The translations under genes and the position numbers were made by a program. From an uncultured Collinsella sp. (GTDB taxonomy: Bacteria > Actinomycetota > Coriobacteriia > Coriobacteriales > Coriobacteriaceae), in contig CATXJW010000017.1 in assembly GCA_958370325.1 (NCBI GenBank), positions 1 through 38,641 on the forward strand: a stretch of 38,641 nucleotides of DNA. The letters are read 5' to 3'. The notes beneath the pieces were generated by a model. It saw nothing but the letters and a program-made list of their open reading frames with translations. It did no database searches and was not told the origin of the DNA. The number at the start of each line of letters is the position of its first letter. Positions within the stretch are counted from its first letter, which is position 1. This document shows positions 15,727 through 23,759 of the stretch, piece after piece.

Positions 15727-17469
15727 ATGGCGAACGACAGCAAGACATGGCGGTGCGGAAAGTACGAGCTCAGCTTTGACCGTCCGCGCATCATGGGCGT
15801 CCTCAACGTGACGCCCGATTCGTTTAGCGACGGCGGGGAGCACTTCGACCCGGACGCCGCGATCGAGTATGGCCTGGCGATGCTCGACGCCGGTGCCGAC
15901 ATCATCGACGTAGGCGGCGAGTCCACGCGCCCTGGTTTTACCCCGGTCAATCCCGACGAGGAGGCTCGCCGCGTGCTGCCCGTGGTGCGCGCGCTGGCCA
16001 AGGAGGGCGCCATCGTCTCGATCGACACGCGTCACGTGGCGGTTGCCAAGGCGGCCGTGCGCTGCGGCGCCTCGATCGTCAACGACGTGACCGGCTTCAC
16101 CGACCCCAAGATGGTCGAGTTTGTTAAGACGAGCACCTGCGGCGTCATCGTGATGCATGCCGGCGAGGTCGCCGCGCCCGCGCGCACGCACGCAACGGTG
16201 CAGCTCGACACCTCGGCAGCGGCGTTTGTTGCCGAGAAGGCGCGCGAAGCGGCTGCCGAGGCCGCGCGCGAGGCCGAGAAGCCGGCTCGCCGCCGTCGCG
16301 GCAAGTTGCTGGGCGAGCCTAAGCCGGAGGCCAAGCTTCCGGGTGGCGTGGTGCAGCCTTCGTTGCCGTTTGGTGAACCGGAGCCCACGTCTGAGCCCGC
16401 AAGCGAGCAGGAGGCGCCCGCCGCCGAGCAGGCTACTGCCGCCGAGACCGTCGCGCCCGCGCCCGAGGCCGCGCCCGCAGCCACCGAGGCCGCATCGGAG
16501 CCCAATGACCACCTGGCCGCCATGATGCGCCGCAGCGCCCGCCGCGAGGAAGCCTACGTGCCCACCTCGCAGCTCCGCCGCTTCACCCTGCCCGATTCGG
16601 CGCCCATCATGCGCCGCGTCATGGGCTTTCTGTCCGACCAGGCCCGCGCGCTCATCCACGCCGGCGTGTCGCGCGACCGCATCTGCATCGATCCCGGTCC
16701 GGGCTTTGGCAAGACGGCCAACGAGGACATCGTCATCCAGCGCGAGACTGCCAAGATGGCGTCACTGGGCTATCCGCTCATGTGCGCCGTATCGCGCAAG
16801 CGCTTTGTGGGCGCCGTCTCGGGCGTGACCGAGGCCGCCGAGCGCGATGCTGCTACGTTTGGCGTGTGCCTGGGTGCCATCCAGGCCGGTGCCAACATCG
16901 TGCGCGTGCACGACGCCGCGGGTTTTGCGCAGTTCCTGAACGGCTACTGGGCGGTTGCCAAGCCGCAGCCGCGCCGCGCGTTTGTGGCCGTGGGCTCCAA
17001 CCTGGGGCATCGCTGTGACAACATCCGCGCCGCACGCGACATGATCGCCGAGATTCCACTCACCTGCGTGTCCAACTCCTCCAAGATCTACGAGAGCGAG
17101 CCGGCCTACGAGATGCGCCAGGACGCGTTTGCCAACGCCGTCATCGAGATTAAGACCGAGCTGGCGCCGTTGGTGCTGCTCGACGAGCTCATGAAGATCG
17201 AGGCCGAGCTGGGCCGCGACCGTTCCAAAAAGGCCAAGGCCAACGGTCCGCGCACCATCGACCTGGATCTGCTGTGGATGGACGGCGAGACCCACGGCGG
17301 CAAAAAGCTGCGCCTGCCGCATCCGCTGATCGGCGAGCGCGACTTTGTGCTGGTGCCGCTCGAGGATCTGATGCACGACCCGGCGCGGTTCTTCCGCTAC
17401 AACGGCGTCGAGGTCAAGGAGCCCGAGGATCGCGTGGGCCATATCGTGGGCGAATTGGGGCGTATGTAG
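15727..17469 (+). CDS. folP-folK: Dihydropteroate synthase - HPPK fusion with large insertion in the DHPS domain
   Basis: Two folate-pathway enzymes in one 580-residue chain. FolP condenses dihydropterin pyrophosphate with p-aminobenzoate; FolK pyrophosphorylates hydroxymethyl-dihydropterin. FolP motifs: IMGVLNVTPDSFSDGG (~22), DVGGESTRPG, SIDTRH, VNDVTGF and, after an interruption, IDPGPGFGKT and SRKRF. Between VIVMHA (~145) and the RRFTLPDSAP region (~285) lies an insertion of ~140 residues, first Arg/Ala-rich then Glu/Pro/Ala-rich, breaking the TIM barrel at a loop. FolK starts at ~415 (AFVAVGSNLG) with NGPRTIDLDLLW and LPHPLIGERDFVLVPL. ATG 15727 has AGGAGG six bases upstream. The next gene begins directly after its stop codon. 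Confidence 0.94.
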   Translation: MANDSKTWRCGKYELSFDRPRIMGVLNVTPDSFSDGGEHFDPDAAIEYGLAMLDAGADIIDVGGESTRPGFTPVNPDEEARRVLPVVRALAKEGAIVSIDTRHVAVAKAAVRCGASIVNDVTGFTDPKMVEFVKTSTCGVIVMHAGEVAAPARTHATVQLDTSAAAFVAEKAREAAAEAAREAEKPARRRRGKLLGEPKPEAKLPGGVVQPSLPFGEPEPTSEPASEQEAPAAEQATAAETVAPAPEAAPAATEAASEPNDHLAAMMRRSARREEAYVPTSQLRRFTLPDSAPIMRRVMGFLSDQARALIHAGVSRDRICIDPGPGFGKTANEDIVIQRETAKMASLGYPLMCAVSRKRFVGAVSGVTEAAERDAATFGVCLGAIQAGANIVRVHDAAGFAQFLNGYWAVAKPQPRRAFVAVGSNLGHRCDNIRAARDMIAEIPLTCVSNSSKIYESEPAYEMRQDAFANAVIEIKTELAPLVLLDELMKIEAELGRDRSKKAKANGPRTIDLDLLWMDGETHGGKKLRLPHPLIGERDFVLVPLEDLMHDPARFFRYNGVEVKEPEDRVGHIVGELGRM

Positions 17470-18171
17470 ATGATCGAGATGAATGCTGTTGCCGCCGGCA
17501 CCGAGCTCGACGCGGCGCGTGACGCGGGCCGCGAGGGCGTGTCCGCGGGCTGGTGCGCGTGGAGCGCGGGCGATGCTTCGCTGACGTTTTCGCTGGTCGT
17601 GCGCCCCGATGTGAATATGCACGCCTTCCACGGCCTGCCGTTTGTGGCGGCGATGGGCATGATGGACGCGCTCGTGGGCACGGCGTCGACGCCGGGCCTG
17701 GGCCTTGCCGGCAAGGTGGGTATCCAGTGGCCGAGCGATATCGTGTGCGGTGCGCCTGCGTTTGAGACGTCGCTCGCGCGTGTTGCCGTCAACGGTGGTG
17801 CCGGTGCCGCGGGTATGTTTGCCGCGGTGACGGTTGATATTGAGCGTGCGGCGCTGGGTGAGCTTGGTGTGGATATGGCAGATGAGGCGCTGATCGAGGC
17901 ATTGGCCGCCGCCGTGCTGGTCCGCGTGGACACCTGGGCGGTTGCCGCCAACACACCACAGGGCGCTGCCGGCCCGCTGGCTCCGGTGCTGGGCGAGTAC
18001 TTTGACATGGTGCCACTGCTGGGTCGTCAGGTCGCGGCGGTGTCGCCCAACGGTTTGCCGCTTGCGGTCGGTGTGTTTGCGGGCCTGGACATCTGGGGTC
18101 GCGCGACCATCAAGACTGATGCCGGCGAGCAGGAGTTTCCGCCCGAGGCCGTACGGATTCGCGGACTGTAA
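17470..18171 (+). CDS. Biotin/lipoate ligase-like protein, degenerate active site
   Basis: 233 residues, resembling the catalytic plus C-terminal domains of BirA without an HTH domain. IQWPSDIV stands where ligases have KWPND. The C-terminal LLGRQVAAVSPNG...GVFAGLDIWGRATIKT resembles the small beta-barrel domain. The GRGRRGR biotinyl-AMP loop and the catalytic Lys region are not recognisable, so activity is doubtful. Its ATG directly follows the FolP-FolK stop (TAGATG), so it is translationally coupled, and a hairpin terminator follows. Assignment is by pattern and moderate; it may be a substrate-binding or regulatory relative. Confidence 0.6.
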   Translation: MIEMNAVAAGTELDAARDAGREGVSAGWCAWSAGDASLTFSLVVRPDVNMHAFHGLPFVAAMGMMDALVGTASTPGLGLAGKVGIQWPSDIVCGAPAFETSLARVAVNGGAGAAGMFAAVTVDIERAALGELGVDMADEALIEALAAAVLVRVDTWAVAANTPQGAAGPLAPVLGEYFDMVPLLGRQVAAVSPNGLPLAVGVFAGLDIWGRATIKTDAGEQEFPPEAVRIRGL

Positions 18172-18209
18172 CGCGAGGCGCTCGCGCTCAAAGATAGCGA
18201 TGACAACAA

Positions 18210-18239
18210 GACCCTCCTCGGCTGTGCCGGGGAGGGTTT
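18210..18239 (+). terminator. Probable terminator of the folate operon
   Basis: Hairpin ACCCTCCTCGGC-tgt-GCCGGGGAGGGT with a strong GC stem, but followed by only TTT. About 40 bp after the biotin-ligase-like gene. Confidence 0.65.
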
Positions 18240-18269
18240 CGCTTGTCTGGTGAATGGGTTGCCAGCGCC

Positions 18270-18310
18270 CTATTCCTCAAAACTGAAAATCTTTCGATTT
18301 TGAGGAATAG
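18270..18310. repeat. 41-bp palindromic repeat, copy 1
   Basis: Arms CTATTCCTCAAAA and TTTTGAGGAATAG are perfect 13-bp inverted repeats around a 15-base centre that starts CTGAAAAT. Two more copies lie at 18356-18396 and 19630-19670, bracketing the ATPase gene. Confidence 0.9.
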
Positions 18311-18355
18311 AATTAAGCCAGCTCTGCCTTTAACGAGGTATATTCGTTGCAGAGC

Positions 18356-18396
18356 CTATTCCTCAAAACTGAAAAATTTTCGTTTTTGAGGAATAG
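18356..18396. repeat. 41-bp palindromic repeat, copy 2
   Basis: Same 13-bp arms as copy 1 and a slightly different centre (CTGAAAAATTTTCGT). It lies 26 bp upstream of the ATPase start codon, so the transcript leader would carry this hairpin if the promoter is upstream of it. Confidence 0.9.
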
Positions 18397-18422
18397 CGAT
18401 AAAAGACCGCAGGGAGGCACCA

Positions 18423-19619
18423 ATGAAACTCATCAATAGAACGTCATATATGGACACGTTGACGAGCCTTATTGGCGTACCGGACATCAAGGTCATAACG
18501 GGCATTCGCCGTAGCGGTAAGTCAAAATTGCTCGAGGCCCTCCGCGATTACGTGGAGGCAAATCTGTCCAATTCGAATGTCATCCATATCAATTACAACC
18601 TCGACGAGTTCGAGGGCCTGCTCGAATATCATGCCCTGCTCGCCTATGTGAAAGAGCATCGAGTGTCCGACAAGCAAAACTTCCTGCTTATCGACGAGGT
18701 TCAGATGTGCGACGGCTTTGAACGCGCGATCAACAGCCTCCATGCATCCGAGCAGTACGACATCTTCATCACCGGATCGAACGCCTTTTTGCTGTCGAGT
18801 GATCTGTCGACGCTCTTTACGGGGCGCACGTTCGAGATCGAGGTTTTCCCATTCTCGTTTGAGGAGTATCGCTTCTATAGTGACGAGGGCGAGGTCGATC
18901 GCGACTTCGATGAGTACGCGAGAACCGGCGGTATGTCCGGCTCTTACCCTTATCCACTGCAGGAGCAGCGCTACCAATATCTCTCCAATGTCTTCAAAAC
19001 GCTCATCGTGAGGGATATCGTGCAGCGGCATAACGTGAGAAACGAATCGGCACTGCTGCGCATTGCCGATTACATGATGGACAACGTCTCCAACATAACG
19101 TCGGCACGCAACATTACAGATGTTTTGAATGCGGATGGGCTAAAGATTACGAACAAGACGGTCGGCACGTACATGGGGTACCTGTGCGATGCGTTTGCCT
19201 TCTATAAAGTTCGTCGGTACGACATTCGCGGCAAAAAATACCTTAAGAGCGGCGAGAAGTATTACCTGGCAGACCACGCGTTCAAATACGCACTGCTTGG
19301 TACACGTGATATGGATTGGGGACGCGTATACGAGAACATGGTGGCCATCGAGCTGCTGCGCCGCGGATACGAGGTATACGTCGGTGTGCTCTATAAAAAG
19401 GAAGTAGACTTTGTAGCAATCAAGCGAAGCGAGAAGCTCTACATTCAGGTGAGCGACGACATCAGCTCGGATAAGACGTTTGAACGCGAGATTTCGCCAC
19501 TGCTGAGCATTGGCGATGCGTATCCCAAGATGATTCTTGCCCGCACGCATCACGAGGCCACGGATCGCGATGGGGTGCAGATCGTGGACCTGGCGAGGTG
19601 GTTGTGCGGCGAGGCTTAG
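18423..19619 (+). CDS. AAA_14 / DUF4143 family ATPase
   Basis: 398 residues. The N-terminal P-loop ATPase has Walker A GIRRSGKSKLL (~residue 27), Walker B LLIDEVQ (~89) and the sensor-like FITGSNAFLLS, followed by the family's GRTFEIEVFPFSFEEY. The C-terminal part (DUF4143) has a nuclease-fold-like strand pair EVDFVAIKR..KLYIQV, where Gln replaces the usual Glu of ExK. Such proteins are abundant in anaerobes and have no settled function; some are linked to defence or toxin-like roles. ATG 18423 follows GGGAGG. It stands alone, flanked by 41-bp palindromes on both sides, which suggests a mobile or repeat-associated cassette. Confidence 0.93.
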   Translation: MKLINRTSYMDTLTSLIGVPDIKVITGIRRSGKSKLLEALRDYVEANLSNSNVIHINYNLDEFEGLLEYHALLAYVKEHRVSDKQNFLLIDEVQMCDGFERAINSLHASEQYDIFITGSNAFLLSSDLSTLFTGRTFEIEVFPFSFEEYRFYSDEGEVDRDFDEYARTGGMSGSYPYPLQEQRYQYLSNVFKTLIVRDIVQRHNVRNESALLRIADYMMDNVSNITSARNITDVLNADGLKITNKTVGTYMGYLCDAFAFYKVRRYDIRGKKYLKSGEKYYLADHAFKYALLGTRDMDWGRVYENMVAIELLRRGYEVYVGVLYKKEVDFVAIKRSEKLYIQVSDDISSDKTFEREISPLLSIGDAYPKMILARTHHEATDRDGVQIVDLARWLCGEA

Positions 19620-19629
19620 CAAAAAAATC

Positions 19630-19670
19630 CTATTCCTCAAAACTGAAAAATTTTCGATTTTGAGGAATAG
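19630..19670. repeat. 41-bp palindromic repeat, copy 3
   Basis: Same arms as copies 1 and 2; here the symmetry extends outward by AATC / GATT. It starts 10 bp after the ATPase stop codon and, lacking a T-run, is not a classical terminator. Confidence 0.9.
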
Positions 19671-19719
19671 GATTGGCGGCTGGTTGCTGCGAGCTGGCGC
19701 GCACGACTTGGCGCCCGTT

Positions 19720-20493
19720 CTACCTCAGCTTCTGCATGCGGCGGTAGATTTCGCAGATGCCTTTGATGGTGAGTTGGCCGTCGACTATGTCGAAGGCGTC
19801 GGTCGAATCGGCGACGATGCTGGCGAGGCCGCCCGTGGCGATAACGGTGGCGTCCTCGCGCCCCAGCTCGCGCTTCATGCGCGCGACCAGGCCCTCGGCC
19901 ATGGCGGCGGCGCCCGTTACGGCGCCGACCTTGATGCACTCCTCGGTATCGCGGCCGATGGCATGCTCAGGCGCCTCGAGCGGAACGCTGGCGAGCTTGG
20001 CGGCTCGGGCGGCGAGCGCGTCCATCGAAATGCGGATGCCCGGCGCAATCGCTCCGCCAATGTAATAGCCGTCCTCGTCGATGACATCGATGTTGGTTGC
20101 GGTGCCAAAGTCCACCACGATCGCCGGGGCGCCGTAGAATGTCTCGGCCGCGACGGCGTTGGCGATGCGGTCGGCACCAACGGCCTGGGGGCGCGCCGCC
20201 CGCAGCTTGGTCACGGCCGCCGTCTGCGGCCCAATGACGATGGCGTCTGCCGCGATGCGGTTGGCCACGGCGTGCCACTCGCGCGAAAGCTGTGGCACCA
20301 CGCCGGCAAAGGCGATCGCATCGACCGCATCGAGCGAAAGGTCGTACATCTTAAAGAAGCCCATCAGGCGCACGTGGATCTCGTCGGCGGTATAGGAGCG
20401 GTCGGTGGGCATGCGCCACGACTGCACCAGCTCGTCTCCGTCAAACAGGCCCATGGCCGTCTGCGTGTTTCCCATATCGATAGCGAGCAGCAT
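19720..20493 (-). CDS. coaX: Type III pantothenate kinase
   Basis: First step of coenzyme A synthesis: ATP-dependent phosphorylation of pantothenate, in the cytoplasm. 257 residues, as expected. ASKHA-fold motifs: IDMGNTQTAMGLF (phosphate 1, ~residue 5), GADRIANAVAA, and VVDFGTATNIDVI (phosphate 2). ATG at 20493 follows GGGAGTAG. The frame remains open upstream to 21012, but that part is antisense to tRNA and repeats. Convergent with the ATPase gene. Confidence 0.96.
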   Translation of the reverse strand: MLLAIDMGNTQTAMGLFDGDELVQSWRMPTDRSYTADEIHVRLMGFFKMYDLSLDAVDAIAFAGVVPQLSREWHAVANRIAADAIVIGPQTAAVTKLRAARPQAVGADRIANAVAAETFYGAPAIVVDFGTATNIDVIDEDGYYIGGAIAPGIRISMDALAARAAKLASVPLEAPEHAIGRDTEECIKVGAVTGAAAMAEGLVARMKRELGREDATVIATGGLASIVADSTDAFDIVDGQLTIKGICEIYRRMQKLR

Positions 20494-20629
20494 GTCTACT
20501 CCCGGTGTCGGCATAAAAGGACGCGCACCATTGTATACGTGCCGTCGACGGCGCGCGGCTGCGATTCGTTTACGGTGATAGGGGCTGAGGGGTTTAAATA
20601 TGAAGGAATTATGCTCTACGAGATTTTCC

Positions 20630-20658
20630 TTGCCGTTTACCGAACTCCCACGTAATAT
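20630..20658 (+). promoter_or_regulatory. Promoter of tRNA-fMet
   Basis: TTGCCG (20630-20635), 17-bp spacer, TAATAT (20653-20658), ending 31 bp before the tRNA. Good sigma-70-type boxes with ideal spacing. Confidence 0.65.
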
Positions 20659-20689
20659 TCTTTCTTGCGCACATGAGGCGCCCAGACAT

Positions 20690-20766
20690 TGCGGGGTGGA
20701 GCAGTCTGGTAGCTCGCCGGGCTCATAACCCGGAGGTCGTAGGTTCAAATCCTGCCCCCGCGACCA
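20690..20766 (+). tRNA. Initiator tRNA-fMet (anticodon CAT)
   Basis: 77 nt cloverleaf with encoded CCA. Anticodon loop CTCATAA sits between GGG and CCC, the three G-C pairs typical of initiator tRNAs. The D stem has the purine-11/pyrimidine-24 arrangement, and position 1:72 is U-G rather than a Watson-Crick pair, also fitting an initiator. Its last 38 nt form the attL core of the integrated element; the 3' part is recreated exactly, so the tRNA stays intact. Confidence 0.97.
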
Positions 20767-20767
20767 A
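20729..20767 (+). other. attL core (39 bp, tRNA 3' half)
   Basis: Runs from the CCCGG of the anticodon stem to one base past CCA. It is repeated without mismatch at 29314-29352, which defines the element's ends. Confidence 0.95.
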
Positions 20768-20773
20768 AATTTC

Positions 20774-20808
20774 AGCCCTGAACTGGTAAAACGGTTCAGG
20801 GCTTTTTC
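20774..20808 (+). terminator. Element-borne terminator behind the tRNA
   Basis: Perfect 10-bp stem AGCCCTGAAC / GTTCAGGGCT followed by TTTTT, starting eight bases past the tRNA CCA and inside the element. It replaces the original tRNA terminator, which is now displaced to 29361-29390 beyond attR. Confidence 0.9.
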
Positions 20809-20834
20809 GTTGCCTTGGGGCAAAAATGCCCAAA

Positions 20835-20862
20835 GTAATCTGTATGGTAATATGTATGAGCG
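20835..20862 (+). repeat. 28-bp direct repeat, left copy (candidate integrase arm site)
   Basis: Begins GTAATCTGTATGG and ends TATGTATGAGCG; identical to 29173-29200. Lies 67 bp inside attL. The paired position near both ends suggests binding by integrase or excisionase. Confidence 0.8.
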
Positions 20863-20872
20863 AAAAAAAGCC

Positions 20873-21208
20873 TTAGGCCCTGCGTTTCGCCAGGCTATCT
20901 CTGAGCGCTCGGAGCACCTCAACCGCAACGGGCAACTCGTCAATCTCGAACGAATCAAGAATCTCTTGTACCTCGGCGGAAAGCTTTGCCTTGTCGGGTT
21001 TTGGGGCGTCACTGAGCAAAGCGTCGGTGCCTACCGACAGCTCCTCTGCAATCTTTGCGAGCACGGGCAGGCTCAGCTTGGTGTTGCCCGTTTCGATGTG
21101 GCTCATGTGCGTTACCGATATTCCAACTTTTTGCGCGAGCGCCTCCTGCGACAGCCCGCAGGCTTTGCGGTAGCGCCTGATGCGCTGTCCTATGTCGAAG
21201 TATTTCAT
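20873..21208 (-). CDS. XRE-family repressor
   Basis: 111 residues. A Cro/C1-type HTH occupies residues ~7-62 (RIRRYRKACGLSQEALAQKV, then HMSHIETGNTKLSLPVLAKI). The short acidic C-terminal tail (LSAEVQEILDSFEI...) may dimerise. There is no peptidase domain, so SOS-type self-cleavage is not expected. It is divergent from the first cargo gene and is probably the element's lysogeny-type or cargo repressor. ATG 21208 has only a weak GGGCGG Shine-Dalgarno. Confidence 0.92.
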   Translation of the reverse strand: MKYFDIGQRIRRYRKACGLSQEALAQKVGISVTHMSHIETGNTKLSLPVLAKIAEELSVGTDALLSDAPKPDKAKLSAEVQEILDSFEIDELPVAVEVLRALRDSLAKRRA

Positions 21209-21255
21209 TTTAACCGCCCGTCAAAATCAAGTTGCCTTGAATCGTATGGGCGATT

Positions 21256-21284
21256 AGCCTCAAATATAATAAACTGGAAAGGCT
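21256..21284 (+). promoter_or_regulatory. Candidate promoter/operator of the cargo genes
   Basis: A perfect -10 box TATAAT (21265-21270) lies between AGCCT (21256-21260) and its inverse AGGCT (21280-21284), in the gap between the divergent XRE gene and the first cargo gene. No -35 at normal spacing was found (TTGAAT is 22 bp away). Weak evidence. Confidence 0.35.
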
Positions 21285-21373
21285 GTATTTCATGCATGCA
21301 GTTAATGTTTGAGACCTCATTCTTACGAACGAGGCGAGAGCGTTAGTGAGTCAAAAAAACAGGAGGTAATGCG

Positions 21374-22171
21374 ATGACGCCAATGAACGAGCAGGAAAAC
21401 CTGCTATCGGGTATCACAATCGCTCATAACCTGATGCACCGCGTGGTCAGTCTTCAGCAACGCATCAACCAGCTCACCACTCAGTTTGCCGCCAAGACGG
21501 AAAAGAAGACTAAAAGGCACCCTGTTCTCTATGCAATCGGGGGCTTCCTTATCGCGTTCACGCTTATCACGAGCACGCCACTTAAGGTAATAACGTATCT
21601 CCCCACCCTTCCGTTCTTCTCGATGGGAGGCCCGGAGCTTCAATTGCAGGTTTGGAATATCGTGAACCTCATCGTCTCAGCTATCATCGGTGCGATTCTA
21701 TACAAGGTCATAGCGAAGACGGCGGACAAAAGCCGCTCCCAGAAAAATGCCGCGATTGACCAAAGCAACCAACAAGTTGAAGCCAACAACCAGGCCCTGG
21801 CCCAGAGCATCGAGCAAACCAAGCAGGAGATTTTCGCCGTACAGCAGCAATGGGCTTCGCAGGTCGCCCCGTGGTACCCCATGGATTACGACAGCATCGA
21901 AGCCGTGGATTTCTTCCTTGCTGCCGTGCGCAACCATCGCGCCACCACCGTGCAGGAGATGGTCAACCTCTACGAGACCGAGATGCACCAGCGCCGCATG
22001 GAAGCGGGCCAGCAGCAGATTCTCAACCAGCAGCGCATCGGCAACATGCTGCAAATAGGCAACCTGTTCATGCAGGGGCAGATTCTCAATCAGGCTCAGC
22101 AGATTAACGCGAACACCGCCAGTGCGAGCGGCAACCTCGACTGGATGGCTCGCGCGATGGGAAAGCGCTAA
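21374..22171 (+). CDS. Two-TM coiled-coil membrane protein (cargo)
   Basis: 265 residues, function unknown. The N-terminal ~48 residues are helical and polar. Two hydrophobic segments follow (residues ~50-65, beginning VLYAIGGFLIAFTLI, and ~93-112, VWNIVNLIVSAIIGAILYKV). Next comes a Gln-rich coiled coil (~120-160), then a soluble motif WYPMDYDSIEAVDFFLAAVR with TVQEMVNLYETEMHQRR. That layout recurs in uncharacterised membrane proteins of Gram-positives. The end is Gln/Asn-rich. ATG 21374 sits seven bases after AGGAGG. First gene rightward of the XRE repressor; 63 bp before the exported protein, so probably co-transcribed with it. Confidence 0.82.
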   Translation: MTPMNEQENLLSGITIAHNLMHRVVSLQQRINQLTTQFAAKTEKKTKRHPVLYAIGGFLIAFTLITSTPLKVITYLPTLPFFSMGGPELQLQVWNIVNLIVSAIIGAILYKVIAKTADKSRSQKNAAIDQSNQQVEANNQALAQSIEQTKQEIFAVQQQWASQVAPWYPMDYDSIEAVDFFLAAVRNHRATTVQEMVNLYETEMHQRRMEAGQQQILNQQRIGNMLQIGNLFMQGQILNQAQQINANTASASGNLDWMARAMGKR

Positions 22172-22234
22172 GTAATGACGCGGTTGACATAACGAGGCAA
22201 CTCGAAACCACCATGAAAGAAAAGGGGATGGATA

Positions 22235-23359
22235 ATGAACGGATTATCCCAGTGGGCGCGCTCGCATAAGCCCCAAGTCGCAGCGATAGCCGCTGCGATC
22301 GTTGTTGCGATCGTTGTTGCGATAGCCGTGGCAAGTGGAGCGTTCGCAACGTCCGAGCAACAACCAGAACAGCAGGAGTCAAGAACTGTCGATGTGGCCC
22401 TCAACGTCACGGCCGACCACGGCTGGGACGAGAACTCCACGCCCGCCATCGCCCATATCGAGGGCAACGACGTGGACTTCTACCACGCGGTGACCCCCGA
22501 TGCCGAGGGCAACAAGGGCACTTCCACGGTCGAACTCGCCGAGGGCGACTACACCGTGAGCTTCGTCAGCCCCGTCAACTCCGACGGTTCCGCATTCGAC
22601 ATCTACGACACGGGCGCTCCCGTCGACATCACCGTCGACGCCGACGCGAAGACCGCACCTGCCGTCAACTGCCCTATGGCGCAGATTCCCGCCGACAAGG
22701 TCACCGACGAGATGCTCGCGAACATCGTCGACAAGACCAAGGACGCCATCAAGAAGGGTGACGAGACCTTGAAGGGTAACGCGGGCACTGACATCCTCGA
22801 CAAGCTCGACGGCAACGTCGCCAAGAACCCGAATGCGAGCGACAAGACCAAGCAGGAGGCGACTGACGCCGACAAGGACGTCGATGTCAACGACAAGCCC
22901 GCACAGACGACCCCGTCTGCCAAGAATGACAACGCCAAGGCTGATAACGGCAACTCTGGTTCCCAGTCTTCCAACACTGGTTCTTCGAACTCTGGCAATT
23001 CTGATTCGACTTCCAGCCAGCCTTCCAAGCCTGCCCATACGCACACTTGGGTGAACCATACGGCTACCCGCAACGTCTGGGTGAGCAACTGGGTCGACGT
23101 GCCCGACTACGGCACTCAGCAGGTCGTCGTGGGCAACACTTACGTCTTCTCTGACGGCTATTCCACTACAGATATCAACGCCGCCAAGGCTCACGCCCGC
23201 GAGTTGATTATGGCTGGCAAGGACTCTGGCTATCAGACAAAGCCCGTCTACGAGAATCAGACGGTTCAGACTGGTTCCCACAAGGAAGACCACGGTTACA
23301 ACAAGACCGAAACCTACGTGGACTACGTGTATTGCAGTTCGTGTGGTGCTCGTCAGTAG
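22235..23359 (+). CDS. Exported, membrane-anchored surface protein (cargo)
   Basis: 374 residues. Residues ~14-38 form a signal anchor (AAIAAAIVVAIVVAIAVASG). Then come a beta-rich domain (~45-150), a helical segment, and a low-complexity Ser/Asn/Asp/Lys linker (~215-270). A C-terminal ~100-residue domain is rich in aromatic residues and His: HTHTWVNHTATRNVWV, WVDVPDYG, FSDGYSTTD, ETYVDYVYCSSCGARQ. That domain resembles the C-terminal unit of many coriobacterial surface proteins, and its CxxC may bind metal. No LPxTG sorting signal. ATG 22235 follows GGGGATGG. It may be a cell-surface factor carried by the element; function unknown. Confidence 0.85.
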   Translation: MNGLSQWARSHKPQVAAIAAAIVVAIVVAIAVASGAFATSEQQPEQQESRTVDVALNVTADHGWDENSTPAIAHIEGNDVDFYHAVTPDAEGNKGTSTVELAEGDYTVSFVSPVNSDGSAFDIYDTGAPVDITVDADAKTAPAVNCPMAQIPADKVTDEMLANIVDKTKDAIKKGDETLKGNAGTDILDKLDGNVAKNPNASDKTKQEATDADKDVDVNDKPAQTTPSAKNDNAKADNGNSGSQSSNTGSSNSGNSDSTSSQPSKPAHTHTWVNHTATRNVWVSNWVDVPDYGTQQVVVGNTYVFSDGYSTTDINAAKAHARELIMAGKDSGYQTKPVYENQTVQTGSHKEDHGYNKTETYVDYVYCSSCGARQ

Positions 23360-23493
23360 CACCGCTCCCGCACAGCGGGATGCGAGTGCTCGTCAGTAAC
23401 GACGAGACCATCACGGCACGTACTGTGTTCGGGCATAGCCCTCACAGACCCGCGCGCTCCCTCCGGTCGCGCGCAGGTGTCCGTTTCCCGAAC

Positions 23494-23533
23494 AAGGGGA
23501 GCATCCGCATAACGGGTGCTCCCCTTTATTTTT
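23494..23533 (+). terminator. Terminator of the two cargo genes
   Basis: AAGGGGAGCA...GGTGCTCCCCTT with a perfect core stem GGGGAGCA / TGCTCCCC, then TTTATTTTTT. It lies 135 bp beyond the exported-protein gene; the DNA between contains no gene that I can support. Confidence 0.85.
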
Positions 23534-23600
23534 TGCCCAGACGCTCGAATACCGCGAAACAGGATCAGCAACAGCGCACCGACCTTTGAAGGGCTTTTCG

Positions 23601-23683
23601 AGGTCTTTCGGTGGGCTGTTCTGAGACCTTTTCGCGCCCCTGCCCGAACAAAGCCCCTGCGGAGGTCTTTCGGAGGTCTTTCG
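23601..23683 (+). repeat. Three direct copies of AGGTCTTTCG
   Basis: Copies start at 23601, 23663 and 23674; the first and third continue as GTGGGCT and CTGGGCT. They lie just upstream of the small-gene pair 23760-24387, in an otherwise gene-free stretch (23360-23759). Possible regulator-binding iterons or a local duplication. Confidence 0.5.
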
Positions 23684-23759
23684 CTGGGCTTTGGGTGGGC
23701 ATGCGTGAAAGACGCCTGCGGCGTCGGGTGCCTCTGAAACGGAGATAAGGAGGTACACG

